This document shows positions 19,250 through 27,752 of a stretch of 64,000 bases of DNA, piece by piece. Position 1 is the first letter of the stretch. Each line of letters opens with the position of its first letter. The notes under the pieces are model-generated. The model saw nothing but the letters and a program-made list of their open reading frames with translations. It did not search any database and had not been told where the DNA came from. The DNA comes from Candidatus Paraburkholderia kirkii (GTDB lineage: Bacteria; Pseudomonadota; Gammaproteobacteria; Burkholderiales; Burkholderiaceae), in assembly GCA_001189345.1 (NCBI GenBank), contig LFKV01000012.1, positions 1 through 64,000 on the forward strand, read 5' to 3'. A program made the translations under genes and the position numbers.

Positions 19250-19641
19250 ATGCCGTTGCCGATTGTCATTGCCGATGATTCCCTGCTCGTACGCAAGGTG
19301 CTGACGCGCGCGCGCGCTGCCCGAGGACTGGGACGTTGAGATTTCCTACGCGACCAATAGGCGGGAGGCGCTGGAGCAGGCGGGAGGCACTGGAGCACTA
19401 TCGGGCGGGCCGCGCCTCGGTGATGTTTCTCGATCTGACGATGCCCGACATGACCGGTTATCAGGTGCTCGACGCCTTGCAGCACGAGGATCTGAACACT
19501 TTCGTGATCGTCGTGTCGGCGGACGTGCAGCCGATGGCCCAGGAGCGGGTGCGCGCGCTCGGCGCGATCGCGTTTCTGCCGAAGCCGGTGACGCCCGAGG
19601 CACTGCGTCCCGTTTTGAAGGAGTACGGTCTCCATGGTTGA
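19250..19641 (+). pseudogene. Single-domain response regulator (CheY-like), broken by a tandem duplication
   Basis: The N-terminus MPLPIVIADDSLLVRKVLTR has the acidic pair of a receiver domain. After a shift in a gc-repeat near 19308 the frame reads LPEDWDVEISYATN. A 19-bp tandem duplication at 19360-19397 then shifts it again, and the rest is intact: phospho-acceptor in SVMFLDLTMPDMTGYQVL, conserved Thr/Ser strand FVIVVSADVQ and lysine in AIAFLPKPVTPEAL. The repaired length is about 125 residues. It would act with the CheC-like protein that overlaps its stop by eight bases and with the diguanylate cyclase downstream. Confidence 0.82.
19360..19397. repeat. 19-bp tandem duplication inside the response regulator gene
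   Basis: ggcgggaggcgctggagca is followed directly by ggcgggaggcactggagca (one mismatch). Only one copy fits the receiver protein; 19 extra bases change the frame. Confidence 0.85.
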
Positions 19642-20212
19642 AGCCGCCCTGAACGAAGACCAGCGCGACGCGCTCCAGGAAGTCGCCAACATGGCGATGG
19701 GGCAGGCCGCCACGCGCCTCTCGAAGTTGCTCGGCACGTTCATCGAGCTGTCGGTGCCGCGCGTGCGGGTGGTGAGCGTGGCCGACGCGTCCGCCGCGCT
19801 GCGCGAGATGACCGGCATCACCGATACCGTCACGGCCGTGCGCCAGGGCTTTCGCTCGGACATCAAGGGCGAGGCGATCGTGCTGTGCAAGAGCGGCAGC
19901 GTCGACCAGCTCTGCGCGCTCGTCGACGACCCGTACACCAAATCCACCTACGAGGCGACGACGCGCACCGAGCTCATCTTCGACGTCACTACCGTGCTGA
20001 TGGGCGCGTGCGTGTCGTGCATACTCGGCTCGGACATCGGCCTCGACGAGGTCTTCCAGCCCGCCATGCTCGCGTGGAAGACGGCGCTGCTGCTCGAGGT
20101 GAATTTCGCACTGGAGGAACACAGCTTCCGCGCGCACCTCGTGATGCTGATGGCCGAGGACGCCATCGCGCACCTGAACGAGGCGCTCGACGCGCTTCTC
20201 TCGAGTCTCTGA
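19634..20212 (+). CDS. CheC-like chemotaxis phosphatase
   Basis: 192-residue cytosolic protein of the CheC/CheX group. The phosphatase signature D-x-x-x-E-x-x-N is seen as DALQEVANMAMGQAATRLSK near residue 15. A second related segment is not obvious in the C-terminal half (DVTTVLMGACVSCILGSDIG, EDAIAHLNEAL). CheC proteins dephosphorylate CheY-type receivers; the partner is presumably the receiver encoded immediately upstream, whose stop overlaps this start by eight bases. The frame is intact although both neighbours are broken. Confidence 0.8.
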   Translation: MVEAALNEDQRDALQEVANMAMGQAATRLSKLLGTFIELSVPRVRVVSVADASAALREMTGITDTVTAVRQGFRSDIKGEAIVLCKSGSVDQLCALVDDPYTKSTYEATTRTELIFDVTTVLMGACVSCILGSDIGLDEVFQPAMLAWKTALLLEVNFALEEHSFRAHLVMLMAEDAIAHLNEALDALLSSL

Positions 20213-20229
20213 GCGGGGCGATCGTGAGC

Positions 20230-21155
20230 ATGGACGAACTGCGCCACGTGCTGAGCGAAATGGTGATCGAGCGCGTGGGCTTCGGCATCTTTGTGCTCGA
20301 CCGCGACCTGAACATGCTCATGTGGAACCGCTTCATGGCGGACCACAGCGGCAGGACGGCCGAGCAGGTGATCGGCAAGTCCATTTTTTCGAGCTTTCCC
20401 GAACTGCTGCGCGTGTGGTTCACGCGCAAGGTCGAAAGCGTCTTCCAGCTCGGCAGCTTTGCCTTCAGCTCGTGGGAGCAGCGGCCGTATCTCTTCAAGT
20501 TCGACCACGACCGCCCGATCACCGGCGGCGTGGATTTCATGCAGCAGGACTGCACCTTCATGCCGCTCACGCACGAGCGCGAGGTGCGCGCGGTCTGCGT
20601 GACGATTTCCGACGTGACCCACGCGAGCATGATGCAGCGTGCCCGTGGCGAAGCTGCAGGAATTCGCCGATCGCGACGGCCTGACCGGCATCGCGAACCG
20701 GCGCTATTTCGAGCTGCGCCTGCGCGACGAGTTCTCGCGCTGGCAGTGCTACGGCGGCGAGCTGTCGATGCTGCTGTTCGATCTCGACCACTTCAAGCGC
20801 ATCAACGACGATCTGGGGCATCTCGTCGGCGACACAGTGCTGCGCGTGATGGCCGAGCGCGCCGCGAGGAGCGTGCGCGTGCAGGACGTGTTCGGACGCT
20901 TCGGCGGCGAGGAATTCGCGCTGCTCCTGCCGTGCACGAATTTCGAGGACGCGATGATCGTCGCGGAGAAGGTGCGCCGCGCGATCGGCGAGGCACCCTT
21001 CGACGTGCAGGGCGCGCGCGTGCCGGTCACCGCGAGCGTCGGGCGGCGTGCGCCCGGACCGCCGTCACGTCGTCGTACGAGGCGCTCATCAACGAGGCCG
21101 ATGCGGCGACACCGCCAAGCGCGAAGGGCGGAATCGGGCCGTCGGGTTCGCCTGA
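20230..21155 (+). pseudogene. Diguanylate cyclase with PAS domain, frameshifted
   Basis: An N-terminal PAS-like sensor (MVIERVGFGIFVLDRDLNM) runs to ISDVTHASMMQR. A shift near 20640 leads to the linker KLQEFADRDGLTGIANRRYF and a GGDEF domain whose active site is RFGGEEFALLLP (GGEEF form, compatible with activity), with FDLDHFKRINDDLGH for metal and substrate binding. Two more shifts, near 21040 and 21107, separate the last segments SYEALINEAD and the end REGRNRAVGFA. It is the third gene of the receiver/CheC/cyclase operon and would have made cyclic di-GMP. A GTG at 20224 is an alternative start. Confidence 0.83.
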
Positions 21156-21379
21156 GCCTTCTGCGCCTTGCGCGGCGCGGCGCGGGCGTAACCGGGCAAA
21201 GTATTGATATATTCTTTACCGCTTCCGGCGCAGTCGCAGCCGGCTCGCGCCGGCTTCCTCCTTCGATCGGCCCCGAGTATCACACAAGCGCCAGGGTGTT
21301 CCGCGCGCATCGGGTCGTTTCGAAACCGGCGCCTGATCTCTTAATTTGCCCGTGGGGGGGCGCCATAGCGAAGTCCGTC

Positions 21380-22220
21380 TTGGCCGTTTCCAACATCATC
21401 GCTGACGATCCTGCGCCCGACGCCGCCAAAACGTCGTCGGGAAGCTCGTTCTATCTCGCGATGCGCATCCTTCCCGCCGCCCAGCGGGACGCGATGTACC
21501 AGATTACGCGTTCTGCCGTGCGGTCGACGACATCGCCGACGAAGGCACGCTGCCGCGCCGCGAGCGCGCGCTCGACCGCTGGCGCGAGGACATCGACGCG
21601 TGCTATGCCGGCACGCCGAAGAAATCGCTCGAGGCGCTCACGCATCACATCCAGGCTTTCCAGCTTTCCCGCGACGACTTCCAGGCCGTGATCGACGGCA
21701 TGGCGATGGACGCCGCGGGCGATATCGTCGCGCCCGACGAAGCCACGCTTGATCTCTATTGCGATCGCGTGGCGAGCGCCGTGGGCCGGCTGTCGGTGAG
21801 AATTTTCGGGATGCACGAGGACGCCGGCCGGCGCCTCGCGCATCATCTCGGGCGCGCGCTGCAGCTGACCAACATCCTGCGCGACATCGACGAAGACGCG
21901 GACATCGGCCGCGTGTATCTGCCGCGCGAGCTGCTGGCGCGCGAGGGCATCTCGACCACCGATCCGGCGAGCATCGTCGGCGACGCGCGTCTGCCGCGCG
22001 TCTGCGCCGTGCTCGCCGAGCGCGCGAAGGGCCACTACGCCCATCCGACGCGATCATGGCGGCGTCGCCGCGTTCGCAGGTGCGCGCTCCGCGCATCATG
22101 TCGGCGGCGTATCGCACCGTGCTCGACGCCAATCTGAAACGCGGCTTCGACCTGCCGCGCACGCGCGTGCGCACGCCGCGTGCGCGCCTGCTGTGGATCG
22201 TGGCGCGCAACCTGATCTGA
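21380..22220 (+). pseudogene. hpnD: Presqualene diphosphate synthase HpnD, frameshifted
   Basis: Squalene/phytoene-synthase family enzyme joining two farnesyl diphosphates in the hopanoid route. Visible are KTSSGSSFYLAMRILPA, the first aspartate-rich motif (CRAVDDIADE, after correction) and the second as TNILRDIDEDADIGRVYLP. One base is missing at about 21500 (cagattacg instead of cagatctacg, judged by the family), and a second break lies near 22048 before APRIMSAAYRTVLDA. The start is probably a TTG at 21380; an in-frame ATA at 21365 may be a lost ATG. The stop TGA overlaps the hpnE ATG by one base, so this is the first gene of the hopanoid operon. Confidence 0.87.
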
Positions 22221-23452
22221 TGTCCCGGCGGGTCTTCGTCGTCGGCGCGGACATTGCCGGTCTCGCGGCCGCCGTGCAGGCGCAGCGGCGCGGCGCGCGC
22301 GTCGTGCTTCACGAGGTGACGCCTCACGCCGGCGGCCGCTGCCGCTCCTATTTCGATCCCAAGCTCGGCATCACCGTCGATAACGGCAATCACGTGCTGC
22401 TATCGGGCAATCAATCGGCGATGTCGTATCTGCGCGCGATCGGCGCGGCGGATACGCTGACCGGCCCGACGCAGGCCGAGTATCCGTTCTTCGACGTGGC
22501 GAGCGGCGCCGCGTGGACCATCCGCATGTCGCCGGGACGCGTGCCGCGCTGGATCTTCGAGGCCGACGCGCGCGTGCCCGGCACGCAGCCCGCCGATTAT
22601 CTGTCGTTGCTGCTGCTCTTCTGGGCAAAGCCGGGCCGCACGGTCGAGGAAGCGGTGCGGCGCAAGGATCGCGTCTGGAGTCTGCTCGCGCGCCCGCTGC
22701 TGCGCGTGATGCTCAATGCCGATCCGTCCGAGGCGAGCGCGGCGATCGCCGGCAGCCTGCTGCGCGAAACGGTCGCGGCGGGCGGTCAGGCGTGCCGTCC
22801 GCTCGTCGCGAGAAGCGGGCTGTCGCACTCGTTCGTCGAGCCCGCGCTGCGTCTCTCGCAATACGGCGGCGCGGACATCCGGCTCGGCTCGCGCGTGGCG
22901 GGCATCGGCATTTCGGGCACGGATTCGAAGGAGCGTGTAAGCTCGCTGGCTTTCGAGGGCGCGATCGAGCCCGTCGCGCTTGGACCGGACGACGGCGTGG
23001 TGCTCGCCGTGCCGCCGGACGCGGCGCGCCGCCTCGTGCCGGACCTGAGCGCGCCGGACGAAACGCGCGCAATCGTTACTGTGCATTTCGCCGTCGACGC
23101 GCCGCTCTCTTCGGTCGCCACGCAGCCGCTGACGTGCCTCGTCAACGGCATGTCGGACTGGATCGTCGCGGCTGACGTGCGGCTGTCGGCCACGCTCGCG
23201 AGCGCCGGCCGATGGCTCGCGACGCCGCACGAAGAGCTTGCGCAAGCCGTGTGCCAGGAAACGGCGAAGGCGATGCGCATGCCCGCCGTGCCTTCGCAGG
23301 AAGGCTGGCGGGCCGCCACGCGCACGCGCTGGCCCAATTTCACGCTCGCGGGCGACTGGACGGCGACCGGCCTGCCCGCAACGATCGAAGGCGCGATCCG
23401 CTCCGGCCAGAAGGCCGCGGACACGCTGTTGAACCCATCGATGGAACGCTGA
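22220..23452 (+). CDS. hpnE: Hydroxysqualene dehydroxylase HpnE with altered FAD motif
   Basis: 410-residue FAD-dependent amine-oxidase-fold enzyme that converts hydroxysqualene to squalene. The frame is open. The N-terminal dinucleotide-binding motif should be G-x-G-x-x-G, but reads VVGADIAGLAAAV: the second glycine is an aspartate (codon gac, one G-to-A step from ggc). The C-terminal FAD motif LAGDWTATGLPATIEGAIRSG is preserved. Just before it, relatives have about 20 more residues (an RATFAATP-like segment) that seem to be deleted here. The gene is therefore open but may encode an inactive enzyme. It overlaps hpnD by one base at the start and the cyclase gene at the stop. Confidence 0.86.
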   Translation: MSRRVFVVGADIAGLAAAVQAQRRGARVVLHEVTPHAGGRCRSYFDPKLGITVDNGNHVLLSGNQSAMSYLRAIGAADTLTGPTQAEYPFFDVASGAAWTIRMSPGRVPRWIFEADARVPGTQPADYLSLLLLFWAKPGRTVEEAVRRKDRVWSLLARPLLRVMLNADPSEASAAIAGSLLRETVAAGGQACRPLVARSGLSHSFVEPALRLSQYGGADIRLGSRVAGIGISGTDSKERVSSLAFEGAIEPVALGPDDGVVLAVPPDAARRLVPDLSAPDETRAIVTVHFAVDAPLSSVATQPLTCLVNGMSDWIVAADVRLSATLASAGRWLATPHEELAQAVCQETAKAMRMPAVPSQEGWRAATRTRWPNFTLAGDWTATGLPATIEGAIRSGQKAADTLLNPSMER

Positions 23453-25417
23453 TGAACGATTTGTCCCTGCCGACCGTGGGCGCGCGGGTATCCGCCGCCG
23501 CGCTCGATACCGTCGTCAACCAGGCTACCGATGCGCTGCTTGCGGCGCAGCATCCCGAAGGCTACTGGCTTTACGAACTCGAAGCGGACGCAACCATTCC
23601 TGCCGAATATATGCTGCTCGTCCACTATCTCGGCGAGACCGCCGACGAGAAGCTCGAAGCCAAGATCGGCCGCTATCTGCGGCGCATCCAGCGCGCGGAC
23701 GGCGGCTGGCCGCTCTTCACCGACGGCGCGATGGACATCTTCGCCACCGTGAAGGCGTACTTCGCGCTGAAGATGATCGGCGACTCGCCCGACGCCGAGC
23801 ACATGCGGCGCGCCCGCCGCGCGATTCTCGCCGCGGGCGGCGCGGAGAAGGTGAACGTCTTCACGCGCATCCTGCTCGCGCTCTTCGGCGTGGTGTCGTG
23901 GCGCGCGGTGCCGATGATGCCCGTCGAGATCATGCGCCTGCCGGTGTGGTTCCCGTTCCATCTGTCGAAGGTGTCGTACTGGGCGCGCACGGTGATCGTC
24001 CCGATGCTCGTGCTGAACGCGAAGCGCCCGAGGGCACGCAATCCGCGCGGCGTGCGCATCGACGAGGTGTTCACGAACCCGCCGGTCAATACCGGCATGC
24101 CGGAGCGCGCGGGGCATCAGAGCCGCGGCTGGTTCGCGTTCTTCCGCGTGGTGGATGCGGTGCTGCGCGTAGCCGACCCGCTTCTGCCGAAGGCCGGCCG
24201 CGAGCGCGCGATCGAGGAAGCGGTGCGCTTCGTCGACGAGCGCTTGAACGGCGAGGACGGACTCGGCGCGATTTTCCCGGCGATGGCCAACTCCATCATG
24301 ATGTACGACGTGCTCGGCTATCCGCCCGAGCATCCGCACCGCGCGATCGCGCGCAAGTCGCTCGACAAGCTTCTCATCGTCGACGAAGCCGACGACGGCG
24401 AAGCGTATTGCCAGCCGTGCCTGTCGCCCGTGTGGGATACCTCGCTCGCATCGCATGCGCTGCTCGAGACCGGCTGCCGAAGGCGCGCGCGGCCTAGAAT
24501 GGTTGGTTCCGCTGCAGATTCTCGACGTGCGCGGCGACTGGATTTCGCGCCGCCCGAACGTGCGGCCGGGCGGCTGGGCGTTCCAGTTCGCGAACCCGCA
24601 CTATCCCGACGTCGACGATACGGCCGTGGTCGCCATGGCGATGGAGCGCGCCGATCGTGAGAACGGCACCGCGATGTACGGCGAGTCGATCGCGCGGGCG
24701 CGCAAATGGGTCGTCGGCATGCAGAGCAGTGACGGCGGCTGGGGCGCGTTCGAGCCGGAAAACACCCAGTACTATCTGAACAACATCCCGTTCTCGGATC
24801 ACGGCGCGCTGCTCGATCCGCTGACCGTCGACGTCTCCGCGCGCTGCCTGTCGATGCTCGCGCAACTCGGCGAAACCTCCGCGAACAGCGAGCCCGCGCG
24901 GCGCGCGTTCGACTACATCGTGAAGGGGCAGAAGCGCGACGGCCGCTGGTACGGCCGCTGGGGCCTGAACTACATCTACGGCACCTGGTCGGCGCTGTGC
25001 GCGCTGAACGCGGCGGGTGTCCCGCCGACGGATCCGCGCATGAAGCGCGCCGCCGAATGGCTCGTCGGCATCCAGAACACGGACGGCGGCTGGGGCGAGG
25101 ACGGCGAGAGCTACAAGCTCGACTATCGCGGCTACGAGCAGGCGCCGAGCACCTCGTCGCAGACCGCGTGAGCGCTGCTCGGGCTGATGGCGGCGAGGCT
25201 CGTCGAGCATCCGGTGGTCGCGCGCGGCATCGAGTATCTGATGCGCACGCAGCAGGAGCACGGCCTCTGGGACGAGACGCGCTTCACCGCCACCGGTTTC
25301 CCGCGCGTCTTTTATCTGCGCTACCACGGCTATCGCAAGTTCTTCCCGCTGTGGGCGCTCGCGCGCTATCGCAATCTGACGCGCGAAAGTCTCACGCGCG
25401 TGACGGCGGCGATGTGA
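23452..25417 (+). pseudogene. hpnF: Squalene-hopene cyclase, frameshift plus nonsense codon
   Basis: Membrane-associated cyclase making hopene/hopanol from squalene, about 655 residues when repaired. N-terminal QW-type repeats (RADGGWPLF) are intact. Near 24478 the frame changes after HALLETG and resumes with ARGLEWLVPLQIL. The catalytic D-x-D-D-T-A is present as YPDVDDTAVV, followed by QSSDGGWGAFE and QNTDGGWGEDGESY. At 25169-25171 a TGA replaces the family tryptophan codon (SQTA-W-ALLGLMA), and the remaining 80 residues to AALARYRNLTRESL-like end at 25417 are still well conserved. Two independent lesions, one a base substitution, make loss of function likely. It is the core gene of the operon. 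Confidence 0.92.
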
Positions 25418-26110
25418 ATGCGCCCGACGCCCGCTCCGCCCGCGCGCTGCGCAATGCGACGCGCTCGCCGGTCATCGCCGTGACCGGCATGGCGTTCAAG
25501 CGAAGATCGTTCGGGGCGCGGCGTGGATGTCGTGTTTGCGGCCCGCGCCGACTGGCTCGAGCGCGCCCTGTCCGATGCGATTGCGCGCGGCTGCTCGGGC
25601 ATCGTCAGCTTCGGCACGGCGGGCGGGCTCGCGCCGGATCTCGCGCCAGGCGCGCTGATCGTCGCGGAAAGCGTGAGCGGGCCGTTCGACGAGCTTCGGA
25701 CCGACGCGGCGTGGTCGGCGCGCATCGTCGATGCGTTCGCGGGCACGCCCGTCGAGCGCGTCACGCGGCGCGGCAGGATGGCCGGCGTCACCGCGCCGGT
25801 GAAGAGCGAGGCGGAAAAGCGCTCGCTGCATCGTTCGACGGGCGCGCTCGCCGTCGACATGGAATCGCATATCGCCACCGCGCGCGGCCTGCCGTTCGCC
25901 GTGTGCCGGGCGGTCGTCGATCCGGCCTGGCGCACGCTGCCGCCCGCCGCCACCGCGGGCCTGCGCGACGACGGCACCACCGCCATCGGCCCGATCCTGC
26001 GCGAGCCCGCGCAACTGGGCGCGCTCCTGCGCCTCGCCCGCGACGCCCGCGCGACCCTCGTGCAGGCGCGGCACGCGCTCGAAACAGCGCGGGCGCTCGC
26101 GTTCGACTGA
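25414..26110 (+). pseudogene. hpnG: Hopanoid-associated phosphorylase HpnG, frameshifted
   Basis: Nucleoside-phosphorylase-fold enzyme that removes adenine from adenosylhopane to give ribosylhopane. A GTG start at 25414 overlaps the cyclase stop by four bases and reads VNAPDARSARALRN and SPVIAVTGMAF. The frame is lost near 25510 and resumes at GVDVVFAARADWLERALSDA. The core motifs SFGTAGGLAPDLAPG and ALAVDMESHIATARGLPF (the D-M-E-S substrate site) are intact to the stop at 26110. Only about 30 N-terminal codons are out of frame. Confidence 0.85.
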
Positions 26111-26126
26111 TTCTTCCTCGCCGTCT

Positions 26127-26162
26127 TGTTTTTATCAGGGTTAACCTCTATCTTGATATAAT
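26127..26162 (+). promoter_or_regulatory. Possible promoter of the thioesterase gene
   Basis: A perfect TATAAT at 26157-26162 lies in an AT-rich stretch 75 bases before the thioesterase start. The matching -35 element is weak (ttgttt at an unusually long spacing), so only the -10 is convincing. Confidence 0.35.
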
Positions 26163-26236
26163 AAGTGAAGAACCCTAGTCTAGCGCGCGGGTCGATCCGA
26201 TCGAAGCCGTGCCGCAGCAGGAAAGAGAGGTATAGG

Positions 26237-26710
26237 ATGAATTTTCACACTCGCAAATGGGTCAAGCCGGAAGACTTGAACCCGAACGGCACGTTGTTCG
26301 GCGGCAGCCTGCTGCGCTGGATCGACGAGGAAGCCGCCATCTACGCCATTTCGCAGCTGGGCAACCAGCGCGTCGTGACCAAGTTCATGTCCGAGATCAA
26401 CTTCGTGAGCTCGGCGCGCCAGGGCGACATCATCGAGCTGGGCATCACGGCGACGCATTTCGGCCGCACGTCGATCACCCTGCGCGCGGAAGTGCGCAAC
26501 AAGATCACGCGCAAGAGCATCCTGACCGTCGAGAAGATGGTGTTCGTGAACCTGAACGAGCACGGCGAGCCTGCGCCCCACGGCCGCACGCAGATCCGCT
26601 ACGCCGACGAACTGTTCGAGGCGTATCGCCGCGACCGGCGCGCAGTGGAAACGCCCAAGTTTTCCGGCGACGATCTGATCGAGGAAGAGGCCGAGGAAGC
26701 GACGCACTGA
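26237..26710 (+). CDS. Acyl-CoA thioesterase (YciA-like hotdog fold)
   Basis: 157-residue cytosolic thioesterase. The hotdog segment LNPNGTLFGGSLLRWIDEEA carries the G-G-x-x-x-x-x-x-D substrate-site pattern, followed by VTKFMSEINFVSSARQGDII and GRTSITLRAEV. The C-terminal tail is acidic (EEEAEEATH). The start at 26237 has an agagg ribosome-binding site. The family releases free CoA from medium- to long-chain acyl-CoA. The gene is intact and lies between the hopanoid operon and the convergent mlaA. Confidence 0.9.
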   Translation: MNFHTRKWVKPEDLNPNGTLFGGSLLRWIDEEAAIYAISQLGNQRVVTKFMSEINFVSSARQGDIIELGITATHFGRTSITLRAEVRNKITRKSILTVEKMVFVNLNEHGEPAPHGRTQIRYADELFEAYRRDRRAVETPKFSGDDLIEEEAEEATH

Positions 26711-26714
26711 ACAG

Positions 26715-26744
26715 GCGAAACGGGCGCTCGAGCGCCCGTTTCGC
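26715..26744. terminator. Bidirectional terminator hairpin
   Basis: gcgaaacgggcgct and its complement agcgcccgtttcgc form a near-perfect inverted repeat with a minimal loop between two convergent stops (26710 and 26754). The runs of A/T are short (aaa, ttt), but position and stability fit a shared terminator. Confidence 0.7.
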
Positions 26745-26753
26745 GCTGATGTC

Positions 26754-27731
26754 TTACTTTCCCGCCGGTTGCGCCGCCGGATCTTCATACTGCGGCAGAC
26801 CCTGCGCCTTGCTCGAACTCGGCGAAGGCGCGCCCTTCGGTGCGTTTTCCTGAGGCGCGGGCGCCTTGCCGCTGGCGCCGCCTGCCGGCGAGGCCGCCGC
26901 GCCCGGATCCACGTAGGTCGGCAAGCCTTGCTCCGTGCTGCCGCCGCCGGTCGGGCCCGGCGCGCTCGCGCCTTCGGGCGCGGATGCGCCCTCGTCGCCG
27001 TAATCGGGCAGCGTGGCGCCGCCGCCGCCCGCCAGCAGATACTGGCGGCGCTGCGTGTACGCATCGCGCACGAAGGCGTATTTGTCGAGCGCGGCTTGCG
27101 AAAGCAGGTCTGTTGCGCCGATCAGGTCCGCGCGGGCGCTCACGAAGTTCAACCCGTACAGCGGCCAGCGGATCTCCGCTTCGGAATAGCTCACCGGATT
27201 CACGCGCCAGTCGACGGCCCACGTGGTCGCGTCGCGGAAGGAGCTCGAGCCGAGCAGCGGCAGCACGAGATACGGCCCCGACGGCACGCCGTAGTGTCCG
27301 AGCGTGAGACCGAAGTCCTGATGATGCTTCGGCAAGCCCGCCGGCGAGGCGATATCGATCAGGTCGCCTATGCCGAACACGGAATTCATCGCGATGCGCA
27401 TCAGATCCTGCGTCGCGTCGGTGATCTTCAACTGCAGCAGGTTGTTCGCGAAGTTGGAGAAATCGCCGAGGTTCGAGAAGAAGTTGCTGACGGCGGTACG
27501 GAACGGGCTCGGCGTGTAATCGACGTAGAACTGCGCGACGGGCTTCGCGACGTAGGTGTCGAGCGTGTCATTGAACGTGAAGATCGTGCGGTTCATCGGC
27601 TCGAGCGGATCTTTCGGATTGCGGTCCGGGCCGGTTGCGCAGTCCGCGGTCGCGAGCGCACCGGCGATCGCCAGGCTCAATCCCAATCTACGTACTGCGC
27701 AAGCGGCCAAAGCTGTCGATTCCGACTTCAT
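26754..27731 (-). CDS. mlaA: MlaA/VacJ-type outer-membrane protein with a defective lipobox
   Basis: 325 residues. MlaA lipoproteins sit in the outer membrane and return misplaced phospholipids to the Mla pathway. The core begins DPLEPMNRTIFTFND and includes FFSNLGDFSNFANNLLQ and GVPSGPYLVLPLLGSSSFRD. The C-terminal 90 residues are low-complexity, rich in G, A, P and S, with two related QGLPQYEDP/QGLPTYVDP repeats. The signal peptide should end in L-x-G-C, but here reads LATADC: aspartate replaces the residue before the lipidated cysteine (gac, one step from ggc). Signal peptidase II would probably not process it. It lies 21 bases downstream of hpnN and is probably co-transcribed. Confidence 0.88.
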   Translation of the reverse strand: MKSESTALAACAVRRLGLSLAIAGALATADCATGPDRNPKDPLEPMNRTIFTFNDTLDTYVAKPVAQFYVDYTPSPFRTAVSNFFSNLGDFSNFANNLLQLKITDATQDLMRIAMNSVFGIGDLIDIASPAGLPKHHQDFGLTLGHYGVPSGPYLVLPLLGSSSFRDATTWAVDWRVNPVSYSEAEIRWPLYGLNFVSARADLIGATDLLSQAALDKYAFVRDAYTQRRQYLLAGGGGATLPDYGDEGASAPEGASAPGPTGGGSTEQGLPTYVDPGAAASPAGGASGKAPAPQENAPKGAPSPSSSKAQGLPQYEDPAAQPAGK

Positions 27732-27752
27732 TCTTCAATTCCTCTAAGGTTG

